From: Paraburkholderia dioscoreae
GTDB lineage: Bacteria; Pseudomonadota; Gammaproteobacteria; Burkholderiales; Burkholderiaceae
Direction: 5' to 3'
DNA length: 64,000 nt
Assembly (NCBI RefSeq): GCF_902459535.1
Contig: NZ_LR699553.1
Coordinates: forward strand, 1,922,001-1,986,000
Shown here piece after piece: positions 1-8,315 of the stretch (positions within the stretch are counted from its first letter, which is position 1; every line of letters starts with the position of its first letter). The translations under genes were made by a program, and so were the position numbers. The notes under the pieces were generated by a model. It was not told the DNA's origin, did no database searches, and saw only the letters and a program-made list of their open reading frames with translations.

Positions 1-515
1 GTTTGCGGCGGTTGCGGGGGCGCGGCGTTGCCATTGCCATTGGCTGCGGTGCCAGTGGCGGGTGCTGCCGGCGCGGGTGAAGTCGCTGCGGCATCCGATG
101 GAGTGTTCGTGGCAGCCGGCACGGGCGGCCGCTCGCCCGGATCGCCGCGCGGCGGCATGCCGTTCAACAGGGCCGCCACGCCGTCTGGGGTGGCATAGGC
201 ATCTACGAGCGGACCAATCAGCGCAACGCCGATCATCGCGCCAATGGCGGCCAATGGATTACCGTTGCTGTGTGCGTCGAGACGCCGTGTCAGCAAGCCG
301 GCGACCTGCTGCTTCAGGCTCTCACGCAGCGCGGGAAAATCGACGTACTGATTGACCGTTTGCGCGTCGCGCGCATCGGCCGCGCGTTTGAGATTGTTCA
401 GCGCAATATACGGCGTCGCGTACGCGAACCCGAGCGCGGCGATCACCACAATCACGAGCAGCGTGACGATCAGCGGCCGGGTAGCGCCGCCTTTGGTGCG
501 TTTCAGAACGGCCAT
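1..515 (-). CDS. DUF2939-like membrane-anchored protein, C-terminus cut by window edge
   Basis: The reading frame starts at an ATG at 515 and stays open to the window edge, so at least 171 residues are visible and the C-terminus is missing. A short basic N-terminus (MAVLKRTKGG) is followed by one hydrophobic segment at about residues 14-32, which looks like a signal anchor. A compact domain follows (motifs YIALNNLKRAADARD and YVDFPALRESLKQQV), then an Ala/Pro/Asn-rich tail. This layout matches the DUF2939 family, whose function is unknown. The assignment rests on my recognition of the pattern, not on a search. It may be an envelope-located protein. Confidence 0.7.
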   Translation of the reverse strand, partial: MAVLKRTKGGATRPLIVTLLVIVVIAALGFAYATPYIALNNLKRAADARDAQTVNQYVDFPALRESLKQQVAGLLTRRLDAHSNGNPLAAIGAMIGVALIGPLVDAYATPDGVAALLNGMPPRGDPGERPPVPAATNTPSDAAATSPAPAAPATGTAANGNGNAAPPQPPQ

Positions 516-611
516 CGAATGGGGCTCTCCGTCAGGTGTGATCTAACGTGGACCGCCGCCACGCAAAAACGATCCCATGCGAAGCAATATCGCCACCCGA
601 TTGAAGGCCGA

Positions 612-956
612 TCAAGACTCGAATACCGCACCACGTAAGTTTGCTTCGTCGGCAATGCAGCGGTCGATCATGCGGCATACGGCGTCTACCGTGCCGACCA
701 TGATGAGCCGCGATGGGCCGTGATAGACACGCACCGGTGCGCGCCGCGCCGGCTCGGCCGTATTCAAACCCGAATTCAACGACACGCGGGCAAACGCCGG
801 CAACGACGAGGGCAGGCTCGACGCGCTAGCAGGCGAGTCGAATAACGACGGCGTGCTGGCCGTGGGCGCCTCGATCAATGAGCAGGGCACCAGCTTGCGA
901 AGATGGCGCAGACGACCGAACTGGCGAAAAGGCAGCAGGCGGGCAAGGCGTTCCAT
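612..956 (-). CDS. small conserved-looking hypothetical protein downstream of lexA
   Basis: A 114-residue frame. I chose the ATG at 956 because GGAGAG lies 5 bases upstream; an in-frame ATG at 980 lacks such a site. The N-terminus is basic and amphipathic (MERLARLLPFRQFGRLRHL). The middle is Ser/Ala/Pro-rich and probably disordered. The C-terminus looks folded (YHGPSRLIMVGTVDAVCRMI). I do not recognise the family. It lies about 120 bp behind lexA on the same strand with no terminator visible between them, so it may be co-transcribed and therefore SOS-induced. In pseudomonads the gene in this place is sulA, but I see no SulA signature here. Confidence 0.5.
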   Translation of the reverse strand: MERLARLLPFRQFGRLRHLRKLVPCSLIEAPTASTPSLFDSPASASSLPSSLPAFARVSLNSGLNTAEPARRAPVRVYHGPSRLIMVGTVDAVCRMIDRCIADEANLRGAVFES

Positions 957-1076
957 GAGACTCTCCAGACGATGCAACATTGATGCGGCGTTGGCGTGGC
1001 TTTCTATTCTGCCGAACGGGCAAGACGGGGCTTGGAACCAGAGCGCTTGAATTCCAGGCGCCTGGAACCAGTGTGC

Positions 1077-1727
1077 TTAGAACTCGCCGGGGCGAATCAG
1101 CCCGACGGCGATACCCTCCAGCGCGAACTCCGCACTGCCGGTTTCAACGAAGATGTTTTCGTAATCGGGGTTCTCGGCGATCAGTTCGAGCCCGTTCGGC
1201 CGGCGCTTCAGGCGCTTGACCGTGACGTCGTCGCCAAGCCGGGCAATGACGATCTGGCCGTCTTTGGCTTCGCTCTTCTTTTGCACCGCGAGCAGGTCGC
1301 CGTCGAAGATGCCCGCGTCGCGCATGGACAGCCCGCGCACCTTCAGCAGGTAATCGGGCTTGCTCGAGAACAGCGCCGGGTCGCACGCGTAGTGCTGCGA
1401 GATATGTTCCTGCGCGAGGATCGGGCTGCCCGCGGCAACCCGCCCGATCAGCGGCAGCGACAGTTGCATGATGCTGGCGTGCGGCAGCGTGAACTGGTGC
1501 GGCGAATCTTCCGGGCCGGCCAGCAGGCGGATGCCGCGCGACGCGCCCGCCGCGAGCTCGATCACACCCTTGCGGGCGAGCGCGCGCAGATGTTCTTCTG
1601 CCGAGTTGGCCGAGCTGAAGCCCAGTTCGGCGGCGATCTCCGCGCGGGTGGGCGGAAAGCCGGTGCGTTCAATAGCCCTGCGGATCAGATCGAAAACCTG
1701 CTGCTGTCGTGCGGTGAGTTTGGTCAT
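1077..1727 (-). CDS. lexA: LexA, SOS repressor and self-cleaving serine protease
   Basis: The 216-residue protein starts at the ATG at 1727 (MTKLTARQQQVFDLI), which matches the usual LexA N-terminus; an upstream in-frame extension lies over the operator and is not coding. The N-terminal winged helix contains FPPTRAEIAAELGF as its helix-turn-helix. The C-terminal S24 peptidase domain shows the Ala-Gly cleavage site (VAAGSP), the catalytic Ser in KVRGLSMRDAGI and the catalytic Lys in the DDVTVKRLKR segment. LexA represses DNA-damage genes and cleaves itself when RecA is activated. Two SOS boxes lie directly upstream, so it is autoregulated. Confidence 0.97.
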   Translation of the reverse strand: MTKLTARQQQVFDLIRRAIERTGFPPTRAEIAAELGFSSANSAEEHLRALARKGVIELAAGASRGIRLLAGPEDSPHQFTLPHASIMQLSLPLIGRVAAGSPILAQEHISQHYACDPALFSSKPDYLLKVRGLSMRDAGIFDGDLLAVQKKSEAKDGQIVIARLGDDVTVKRLKRRPNGLELIAENPDYENIFVETGSAEFALEGIAVGLIRPGEF

Positions 1728-1734
1728 GGCGCCA

Positions 1735-1770
1735 CTGTATGGATGAACAGGTGACTGTATTTTTATACAG
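1735..1770 (-). promoter_or_regulatory. two tandem LexA (SOS) boxes in the lexA promoter
   Basis: Two CTGT-N8-ACAG palindromes are present. The distal one, 1755-1770, is CTGTATTTTTATACAG, a near-ideal SOS box. The proximal one, 1735-1750, is CTGTATGGATGAACAG. They are 20 bp apart centre to centre, about two helical turns, with a 4-bp gap. The proximal box ends 7 bp before the lexA start codon. E. coli lexA also carries two closely spaced boxes. The assignment follows from the consensus. Confidence 0.93.
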
Positions 1771-2042
1771 TATCGGGCGCAATTCAAGCTTTACTTTAAG
1801 TTCGTGCCGAAGGGTGGCGTTGCAGCGCCGTCAAAAGACGCTCCAACACCCGTTTTCGTGCCGCAACGCCTTATCCAGCTGCCATTACCACTTTTGCGTA
1901 TTAAAGAATGAATAAACATTATTTTTAATGATGAAAGCGCTTCGATAGACTGGCCTCCGAGTTGGCGCTCATGTGCACGTGACCGCGACGCAGAGCAACA
2001 CCACACGCTGTTTCAGCGAATTACGACGCGGAGAAAGTTGAC
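1771..2042 (+). promoter_or_regulatory. sbp promoter region, candidate CysB target
   Basis: This gene-free stretch separates lexA from sbp. It contains an AT-rich block at about 1899-1935 inside an otherwise GC-rich region, followed by TAGACT (1946-1951) as a possible -10 box with no good -35 hexamer. That pattern is common at activator-dependent cys promoters, where CysB binds AT-rich DNA near -35. A ribosome binding site (GGAGAAAG) precedes the sbp ATG. The assignment to CysB is an inference from context. Confidence 0.4.
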
Positions 2043-3083
2043 ATGAATCACCAAGGTACGGGGCTGGCGGGCAGGACGAAGAAACTCATCGTGGCGCTGG
2101 CACTGGGTGCGGCGGGCGCGCTCGGCGCGATGGCACAGGCACACGCTGCCGACACGACGCTGCTGAACGTGTCCTACGACCCGACGCGTGAGCTGTATCA
2201 GGACATCAACCAGGCGTTCGGCAAGGAATGGAAGGCGAAGACCGGCGACACGATCACTTTCAAGCAGTCGCACGGCGGCTCCGGGGCGCAGGCGCGTTCG
2301 GTGCTCGATGGTCTGCAGGCCGACGTCGTGACGCTCGCGCTCGCTTACGACATCGACGCACTGGCCAACAAGGGGCTGCTGGACAAGGGCTGGCAGAAGC
2401 GTTTGCCGGATAACGCATCGCCCTACACGTCGACGATCGTGTTTCTGGTGCGTAAGGGCAACCCGAAGCACATCAAGGATTGGGATGATCTGATCAAGCC
2501 GGGTGTCTCGATCGTCACGCCGAATCCGAAGACGTCGGGCGGCGCGCGCTGGAACTACCTCGCTGCCTGGGCGTACGCCGAGCATCAGCCGGGCGGCAAT
2601 GACCAGAAGGCCAGGGAATTCGTCGGCAAGCTCTACAAGAATGCCGGCGTGCTGGATTCGGGCGCGCGCGGCGCGACCACCAGCTTCGTGCAACGCGGTA
2701 TCGGCGACGTGCTGATCGCGTGGGAAAACGAAGCCTTCCTGTCGCTGAAGGAATTCGGTCCGGACAAGTTTGAGATCGTCGTGCCGTCGGTCAGCATTCT
2801 GGCGGAGCCGCCGGTTGCGGTGGTGGACAAGGTGGTCGACAGGCACGGCACGCGCAAGGTCGCCGAAGCGTATCTGAACTTCCTGTATAGCGAGGAAGGG
2901 CAGGAAATCGCGGCGAAGAACTTCTACCGTCCGCGTTCGAACAAGGTGCCGGCCGAGTTGACTGCCAAGTTTCCGAAGCTGAAGCTGTACACGGTGGACG
3001 ATTCGTTCGGCGGCTGGACCAACGCGCAGAAAACACACTTTGCCGACGGCGGCGTATTCGATTCGATCTACCAGCCGCAGTAA
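2043..3083 (+). CDS. sbp: Sbp, periplasmic sulfate-binding protein
   Basis: A 346-residue protein with a Sec signal peptide: basic start, hydrophobic stretch, and likely cleavage after AQAHA near residue 35. The mature part begins TTLLNVSYDPTRELYQDIN, typical of the sulfate/thiosulfate-binding family. Other family motifs are QSHGGSGAQARSV, VTLALAYDID, PNPKTSGGARW and AWENEAF. It captures sulfate in the periplasm and delivers it to CysTWA. It is the first gene of the sulfate operon; a strong hairpin separates it from cysT, which probably allows the binding protein to be made in excess over the permease. Confidence 0.95.
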   Translation: MNHQGTGLAGRTKKLIVALALGAAGALGAMAQAHAADTTLLNVSYDPTRELYQDINQAFGKEWKAKTGDTITFKQSHGGSGAQARSVLDGLQADVVTLALAYDIDALANKGLLDKGWQKRLPDNASPYTSTIVFLVRKGNPKHIKDWDDLIKPGVSIVTPNPKTSGGARWNYLAAWAYAEHQPGGNDQKAREFVGKLYKNAGVLDSGARGATTSFVQRGIGDVLIAWENEAFLSLKEFGPDKFEIVVPSVSILAEPPVAVVDKVVDRHGTRKVAEAYLNFLYSEEGQEIAAKNFYRPRSNKVPAELTAKFPKLKLYTVDDSFGGWTNAQKTHFADGGVFDSIYQPQ

Positions 3084-3138
3084 TACCGTCCATGCCTGCA
3101 ACGGCATAGGCAAAGCGATACGCTCACGCGTCACTCCC

Positions 3139-3164
3139 AAGCGCGCCCCCAGGGGCGCGCTTTT
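3139..3164 (+). terminator. intra-operon hairpin between sbp and cysT
   Basis: An 11-bp stem AAGCGCGCCCC / GGGGCGCGCTT with a 2-base loop and a run of T (3161-3164) lies about 55 bp after the sbp stop and 58 bp before cysT. It looks like a weak intrinsic terminator or an mRNA-stabilising hairpin that would lower expression of the permease genes relative to sbp. Confidence 0.7.
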
Positions 3165-3221
3165 GGCCAGCCGGGGCCCGGCGGCCGGTAACACGAGCAT
3201 CAACCTGAACGAGTAACGAGC

Positions 3222-4115
3222 ATGACGACGTTGACCTTCCGAAAACCGAGCGCGTTGCCCGGTTTTGGCCTGACACTCGGCATCACGGTGGCGTATCTGA
3301 GCCTCGTGGTGCTGATTCCGCTTGCGGCGACCTTTCTGAAGACCGCGACGCTCGACTGGGACCAGTTCGTGCGCGCGGTGAGCTCGCCGCGCGTGCTCGC
3401 GTCGTATCGCCTGACGTTCTTTTCCGCGCTCGGCGGCGCGCTGATCAATGCGGTGTTCGGCTTTCTGGTGGCATGGGTGCTGGTGCGCTACACGTTTCCG
3501 TTCAAGCGCATCGTCGATGCCGTGGTCGATCTGCCGTTCGCGCTGCCCACCTCGGTGGCCGGTATTTCGCTCGCAGCCGTGTACGCGGGCAATGGCTGGA
3601 TCGGGCAGTTCCTCGAACCGCTCGGGCTGAAGATCGCGTTTACGCCGGCGGGCGTGCTGGTCGCGCTCACGTTCATCGGTCTGCCGTTCGTGGTGCGCAC
3701 GGTGCAGCCGGTGCTCGAAGAGTTCGAGCGCGAACAGGAGGAAGCGGCCGCGTGCCTGGGCGCCTCGCGCTGGCTGACGTTTCGCCGCGTAGTGTTGCCG
3801 GCGGTGTTTCCGGCTCTGTTGACGGGCTTCGCGCTGGCATTCGCCCGCGCGCTCGGCGAATACGGTTCGGTGATTTTCATCGCCGGCAATGTGCCGATGA
3901 AGTCCGAAATCACCTCGCTTCTCATCATCACCAAGCTGGAGCAGTACGACTATGCGGGTGCGACTGCCATCGCGGTCGTGATGCTGGTGGTGTCGTTCCT
4001 GATGCTGTTGTTGATCAATACCTTGCAGTGGTATCTGCAGCGCCGCACGAGCCGCGGTGGCGCGGGTCCGGCGCCTGCCGCCAGTGTTGCGGCCGTCGGC
4101 GGGGGTGTGCAATGA
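3222..4115 (+). CDS. cysT: CysT (CysU), sulfate ABC transporter permease
   Basis: A 297-residue inner-membrane protein with about six hydrophobic segments, beginning with the one at residues 17-38. The family EAA loop that contacts the ATPase is visible as EEAAACLGASRWLTFRRVVLP, about residues 173-192. FARALGEYGSV, after the EAA loop, is typical of CysT/CysW. It forms the membrane channel as a heterodimer with CysW. Its stop overlaps the cysW start by 4 bases (ATGA at 4112-4115), a sign of translational coupling. A C-terminal Arg- and Gly/Ala-rich tail follows the last helix. Confidence 0.95.
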   Translation: MTTLTFRKPSALPGFGLTLGITVAYLSLVVLIPLAATFLKTATLDWDQFVRAVSSPRVLASYRLTFFSALGGALINAVFGFLVAWVLVRYTFPFKRIVDAVVDLPFALPTSVAGISLAAVYAGNGWIGQFLEPLGLKIAFTPAGVLVALTFIGLPFVVRTVQPVLEEFEREQEEAAACLGASRWLTFRRVVLPAVFPALLTGFALAFARALGEYGSVIFIAGNVPMKSEITSLLIITKLEQYDYAGATAIAVVMLVVSFLMLLLINTLQWYLQRRTSRGGAGPAPAASVAAVGGGVQ

Positions 4116-5155
4116 GCCGCAGAACCGTGAATGGAGCGGACGGCGTGAATGGCGTGAGCGGCGTGAATAACGCCGCCGTGGCCGTGGCGCCGCGCGCGCC
4201 GTTGAACGTCGCGCGCCGTCCCGATCCGGTCACCGAGCCGCCCGTCGTGCGCTGGATTCTGACCGGCGTCGCGCTACTGTTTCTCGCACTGTTCCTGGTT
4301 GTGCCGCTCGTCGCCGTGTTCTATCAGGCGTTGAACAAGGGACTCGGTTTCTATCTGGAATCGCTTGCCGATCCTGACGCGCTCTCGGCGATCAAGCTCA
4401 CCGTGATCACCGCCGCGATCGCCGTGCCGCTGAACCTCGTGTTCGGCCTCGCGGCTTCATGGTGTATCGCCAAGTTCGAATTCCGCGGCAAGGCGCTGCT
4501 GACCACGCTGATCGATCTGCCGTTCTCGGTGTCGCCGGTGATCTCCGGCTTGATCTATGTATTGATGTTCGGTGCGCAGGGCTGGTTCGGCCCGTGGCTG
4601 CAGGATCACAACATCCAGATCATTTTCGCGGTGCCGGGCATTGTGATGGCGACGATCTTCGTGACGTTCCCCTTTGTCGCGCGTGAGCTGATTCCGCTGA
4701 TGCAGGCGCAAGGCAACGACGAAGAAGAAGCCGCGCACGTGCTCGGCGCGTCGGGCTGGCAGATCTTCCGCCGCGTCACGCTGCCCAACGTCAAATGGGG
4801 CCTGCTGTACGGCGTGATTCTGTGCAACGCGCGGGCGATGGGCGAGTTCGGCGCGGTGTCGGTGGTGTCGGGCCATATTCGCGGCCAGACCGACACCATG
4901 CCGCTGCACGTCGAAATTCTCTACAACGAGTACAACTTCTCGGCGGCGTTCGCCGTGGCGTCGGTGCTGGCGCTGCTCGCACTCGTGACGCTCGGCCTGA
5001 AGCTGCTCGCCGAGCGCCATATGTCGGCGGAACTGTCGGCCGCGCGCGATGTGCCCGCGTACGCCGGCCCCGTCACGATTCCGGCCACTGTCAGTCAAGC
5101 AACGCAAGCCACGCATGCATCGCAGCAACACCCGCTCAAGCAAGGAGAGCTGTAA
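4112..5155 (+). CDS. cysW: CysW, sulfate ABC transporter permease
   Basis: A 347-residue permease starting at the ATG at 4112 inside the cysT stop. The frame is open far upstream, but that part is only a shadow of cysT. About 40 polar residues, partly repetitive (NGADGVNGVSGVNN), precede the first membrane helix near residue 48. The EAA loop reads EEEAAHVLGASGWQIFRRVTLP, followed by ARAMGEFGAVSVVSGHI, as expected for CysW. It pairs with CysT. The stop TAA shares one base with the cysA ATG (TAATG at 5153-5157). Confidence 0.95.
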   Translation: MSRRTVNGADGVNGVSGVNNAAVAVAPRAPLNVARRPDPVTEPPVVRWILTGVALLFLALFLVVPLVAVFYQALNKGLGFYLESLADPDALSAIKLTVITAAIAVPLNLVFGLAASWCIAKFEFRGKALLTTLIDLPFSVSPVISGLIYVLMFGAQGWFGPWLQDHNIQIIFAVPGIVMATIFVTFPFVARELIPLMQAQGNDEEEAAHVLGASGWQIFRRVTLPNVKWGLLYGVILCNARAMGEFGAVSVVSGHIRGQTDTMPLHVEILYNEYNFSAAFAVASVLALLALVTLGLKLLAERHMSAELSAARDVPAYAGPVTIPATVSQATQATHASQQHPLKQGEL

Positions 5156-6213
5156 TGGGTATCACCGTTCGTAACCTGCAGAAGCGCTTCGGCGATTTCG
5201 TCGCGCTCGATAACGTCACACTCGACTTTCCGCCGGGTGAACTGGTTGCGCTGCTCGGGCCGTCGGGTTGTGGCAAGACCACCTTGTTGCGTGTGATCGC
5301 CGGGCTCGAATACGCGGACGGCGGCCAGGTCGTGCTGCAAGGCCAGGACGTGGCGACGGTCGGCGCGCGCGAGCGGGAAGTGGGTTTCGTGTTCCAGCAT
5401 TACGCGCTGTTCCGTCATATGACGGTGTTCGAGAACGTGGCGTTCGGCCTGCGGGTGAAGCCGCGCAAGGAGCGTCCCTCGGAAGCGGTGATCCGCGAGA
5501 AGGTGCATGAGCTGCTCAAACTCGTGCAACTCGACTGGCTCGCGCAACGCTATCCGTCGGAACTGTCGGGCGGCCAGCGGCAACGGATCGCGCTCGCGCG
5601 CGCGTTGGCGGTCGAGCCGAAGGTGCTGCTGCTCGACGAACCCTTCGGCGCGCTGGATGCGAAGGTGCGCAAGGAACTGCGCAGCTGGCTGCGGCGCCTG
5701 CACGACGATCTGCATATCTCGACGATTTTCGTCACGCATGACCAGGAAGAAGCGCTTGAAGTGGCCGACCGTATCGTCGTACTGAATCGCGGGCACGTGG
5801 AGCAGGTGGGTAGTCCGCAGGACGTGTACGATCATCCGCAAACCTCGTTCGTCTACGAGTTTCTCGGCGCGGCGAACCGTCTGCATGGCAACGTCGACGC
5901 GAGCGGTTTCGTGGTGGACGGCGCGGCGCTGCCGGTGTCGATCAAGGCCGATTTCAGCGGCCCGGCGTTCGCCTATGTGCGTCCGCACGATTTGCAACTG
6001 TATCCGCAGGCGTCCGGTCATCGCGAGGGTATCGTCGTCGACGTGCGGCGCGTGGTGACGCTGGGCGGCTCGGTGCGGGTCGAACTCGCGGGCCGCGAGG
6101 GCAACCTGCTCGAAGCCGAACTCGATCGAGAAGCGTGGCGCGATCTGCAGCTCTCTATCGGCGACGGTGTGACGGCGGTGCCGCGTGCATTGCGCGTGTT
6201 TCCGGCGCAATGA
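5155..6213 (+). CDS. cysA: CysA, sulfate ABC transporter ATPase
   Basis: A 352-residue ATPase starting MGITVRNLQKRFGDF, with the ribosome site AAGGAGAG inside the end of cysW. Walker A is GPSGCGKT (about residues 36-43), the Q-loop is VFQHYALF, the ABC signature is LSGGQRQRIALARAL, Walker B with D-loop is LLLDEPFGALD, and the switch His is in FVTHDQEEAL. The last third is a TOBE-type regulatory domain containing FAYVRPHDLQLYP. It couples ATP hydrolysis to sulfate import through CysTW. Fourth gene of the operon. Confidence 0.96.
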   Translation: MGITVRNLQKRFGDFVALDNVTLDFPPGELVALLGPSGCGKTTLLRVIAGLEYADGGQVVLQGQDVATVGAREREVGFVFQHYALFRHMTVFENVAFGLRVKPRKERPSEAVIREKVHELLKLVQLDWLAQRYPSELSGGQRQRIALARALAVEPKVLLLDEPFGALDAKVRKELRSWLRRLHDDLHISTIFVTHDQEEALEVADRIVVLNRGHVEQVGSPQDVYDHPQTSFVYEFLGAANRLHGNVDASGFVVDGAALPVSIKADFSGPAFAYVRPHDLQLYPQASGHREGIVVDVRRVVTLGGSVRVELAGREGNLLEAELDREAWRDLQLSIGDGVTAVPRALRVFPAQ

Positions 6214-6299
6214 GCGCCGTGCGGCTACGCGTAGCAACACGACCCGGTGTTTCAGGCAAACTCAAATAACTCAACTCTGGACGAACCGGAGACATACAG

Positions 6300-7226
6300 A
6301 TGAATTTCCAGCAATTGCGCTTCGTGCGCGAAGCCGTGCGTCAGAACATGAATCTGACCGAGGTGGCGAACGTTCTGTACACGTCGCAATCAGGTGTGTC
6401 GAAACAGATCAAGGATCTGGAGGACGAACTCGGCGTCGATATTTTCATTCGACGCGGCAAGCGTCTGACGGGCCTCACCGAGCCGGGCAAGGCGGTGCAT
6501 CAGCTGATCGAGCGGATGCTGCTCGACGCCGAGAATCTGCGCCGCGTCGCGCGCCAGTATGCCGATCAGGATAGCGGCCATCTTGTCGTGGCCACCACGC
6601 ACACGCAGGCGCGCTACGCGCTGCCCAAGGTGATCCGTCAATTTACCGAGGTATTCCCGAAGGTGCATCTGGCGCTGCGCCAGGGCAGTCCGCAACAGAT
6701 CGCGCAGATGATCATCAACGGCGAAGCGGACATCGGCATCTCCACCGAAGCGCTCGACCGTTTCCCGGATATCGTCACGTTCCCGTGCTATTCGTGGCAT
6801 CACGTCGTGGTCGTGCCGAAGGGGCATCCGCTGGTGGGCCGGCCGAATCTGACGCTCGACGAGATCGCCGAATTCCCGATCGTCACGTACGACCAGGATT
6901 TCACGGGCCGCTCGCACATCGACCAGGCGTTCGCGAAAGCGGGTGCGTTGCCCGACGTCGTGCTGACCGCGATCGACGCCGACGTGATCAAGACGTATGT
7001 CGAACTGGGCATGGGCATCGGCGTGGTCGCGGCGATGGCCTACGACCCGAAGCGCGACACGGAACTGGTCGCGCTCGACACGCAGCATCTGTTCGAAGCG
7101 AGCACGACGCGAGTCGGTTTGCGCAAGGGCGCGTTCCTGCGCGCATACGCGTACCGGCTGATCGAGATGTTCGCGCCGCAACTGAACGAAGCGGACATCG
7201 CCGCGCAGTTGCGCGAAGCGGTCTGA
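6300..7226 (+). CDS. cysB: CysB-type LysR regulator of sulfur assimilation
   Basis: A 308-residue LysR protein beginning MNFQQLRFVREAVRQNMNLTE, the N-terminus typical of CysB/Cbl. The winged helix (residues 1-60) contains the recognition helix TSQSGVSKQIKDLED. The effector domain has the CysB features TTHTQARYALP and QGSPQQIAQMI, which line the sulfate/O-acetylserine pocket. It follows cysA by 86 bp with GGAGAC before the ATG. It would activate sbp-cysTWA when sulfur is scarce. The related regulator SsuR of Burkholderia is the main alternative, but the position behind cysA favours CysB. Confidence 0.88.
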   Translation: MNFQQLRFVREAVRQNMNLTEVANVLYTSQSGVSKQIKDLEDELGVDIFIRRGKRLTGLTEPGKAVHQLIERMLLDAENLRRVARQYADQDSGHLVVATTHTQARYALPKVIRQFTEVFPKVHLALRQGSPQQIAQMIINGEADIGISTEALDRFPDIVTFPCYSWHHVVVVPKGHPLVGRPNLTLDEIAEFPIVTYDQDFTGRSHIDQAFAKAGALPDVVLTAIDADVIKTYVELGMGIGVVAAMAYDPKRDTELVALDTQHLFEASTTRVGLRKGAFLRAYAYRLIEMFAPQLNEADIAAQLREAV

Positions 7227-7243
7227 TGGATGCGTTGGGTCGT

Positions 7244-7265
7244 TGAAGGGCCGTTAGGCCCTTCA
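7244..7265 (+). terminator. hairpin behind cysB
   Basis: A perfect 9-bp stem TGAAGGGCC / GGCCCTTCA with a GTTA loop lies 18 bp after the cysB stop. There is no T-tract, so it is either an inefficient intrinsic terminator or a 3-prime end-protecting hairpin for the sulfate operon transcript. Confidence 0.6.
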
Positions 7266-7424
7266 CCTGGAAAAGAAGGTTGTCCTATCCGATCTTCCGC
7301 AAGGACTCCCTGGGTGCGAACCCTGCTGCGAAACGCTATCTGCAACTGGTCATCTTGTTGCGGTAGATAGCCAGGCATAAAACGGACAGTGACAGGGCGT
7401 GGCATCCCGGCCAGAGACGTATTG

Positions 7425-8303
7425 TCAATTGGCCGCCAAGTCCTTCAGCGGTTCGACGAACTCTCCGAGACCGAGACCTTTCATCAACTGCGTCTGGATC
7501 GACACTGCTTGAGCGTTAAGGACATCAGCGCCGAACGATTGCCCGACTACCAGGCGTGCGGGACGCGTGCCGTTTGGTTGTTCGACTACCCGCGCAATGG
7601 CTTCGGCTACGTCGTGCGGGTTCGGAGCGTCGTCACCTTCGAACAGCTCCATCAACGTCTCTACCATCTTGCCCGGAATTGCGCCGATTTCGCCGTACCC
7701 AGTACCGCGCGCGGCGTCGCCTGGCCGCTGCGCGCTCGCGAAAATATTCGTCGGATAGTTGCTGGGTTGGACGAGAACTACGTCGATGCCCAACTTCGAC
7801 AACTCATAGCGGTAGCTATCGGTTAATGCTTCGATGGCGAACTTCGACGCGCCATAAAGACCGAAAAAAGGCAAGGTCACGCGGCCGAGGATCGAGCCGA
7901 TATTCACAATCAAGCCGTCGCGCCGATCCCTGAAGACGGGCAACACGGCCCTCAGTGTCCGTTGGATGCCGAATACGTTCACGTCAAAGAGCGCGCGTAC
8001 CTGTTCTGTCGTGAACGCTTCGGAGATTCCCGCCGAGCCGATGCCGGCGTTGTTGATGAGGACGTCGAGGCGTCCGGCCGTTTTGAGCACAGAAGTCACA
8101 CCACGCTCAACGGAGACGTCGTCTGTCACGTCGAGTTCGATGACATGGATGCCCCTGGCTTGTAGCGCATTGGCATGGGGCCGGTTGCGCCCGGCGACAT
8201 CACGCATGGACGCGAATACCTGGTGTCCGGCGAGCGCGAGCGTCTCGGCCGTGTCGCGGCCGAAGCCGCTGCTAGCTCCGGTAATAAGGATACATTTGGA
8301 CAT
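7425..8303 (-). CDS. short-chain dehydrogenase/reductase (classical SDR)
   Basis: A 292-residue Rossmann-fold oxidoreductase. The ATG at 8303 is preferred over a GTG two codons upstream because AAAGGAAG precedes it at the right distance. The cofactor motif is TGASSGFG (residues 8-15), the structural motif is NNAG, the catalytic Ser is in NIGSILG, and YGASK holds the catalytic Tyr and Lys. It ends without a membrane segment and should be cytosolic. The substrate cannot be told. It lies 12 bp behind the GNAT gene on the same strand, and the two probably form an operon divergent from the AraC-type regulator at 9209. Confidence 0.88.
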   Translation of the reverse strand: MSKCILITGASSGFGRDTAETLALAGHQVFASMRDVAGRNRPHANALQARGIHVIELDVTDDVSVERGVTSVLKTAGRLDVLINNAGIGSAGISEAFTTEQVRALFDVNVFGIQRTLRAVLPVFRDRRDGLIVNIGSILGRVTLPFFGLYGASKFAIEALTDSYRYELSKLGIDVVLVQPSNYPTNIFASAQRPGDAARGTGYGEIGAIPGKMVETLMELFEGDDAPNPHDVAEAIARVVEQPNGTRPARLVVGQSFGADVLNAQAVSIQTQLMKGLGLGEFVEPLKDLAAN

Positions 8304-8315
8304 GGTCACTTCCTT

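Noticed and set aside
3473..4111. N-terminal extension of cysW into cysT
   Set aside because: CysW proteins begin near MSRRT here; the extension is read in the wrong frame of cysT.
2013..4112. Long open frame antisense to sbp and cysT
   Set aside because: It mirrors the high-GC codon use of the genes opposite, has no family motifs, and the plus-strand genes are certain.
7266..7385. A tRNA-like GGTGCGAACCC segment near 7311-7322
   Set aside because: No acceptor stem or anticodon arm can be formed around it.
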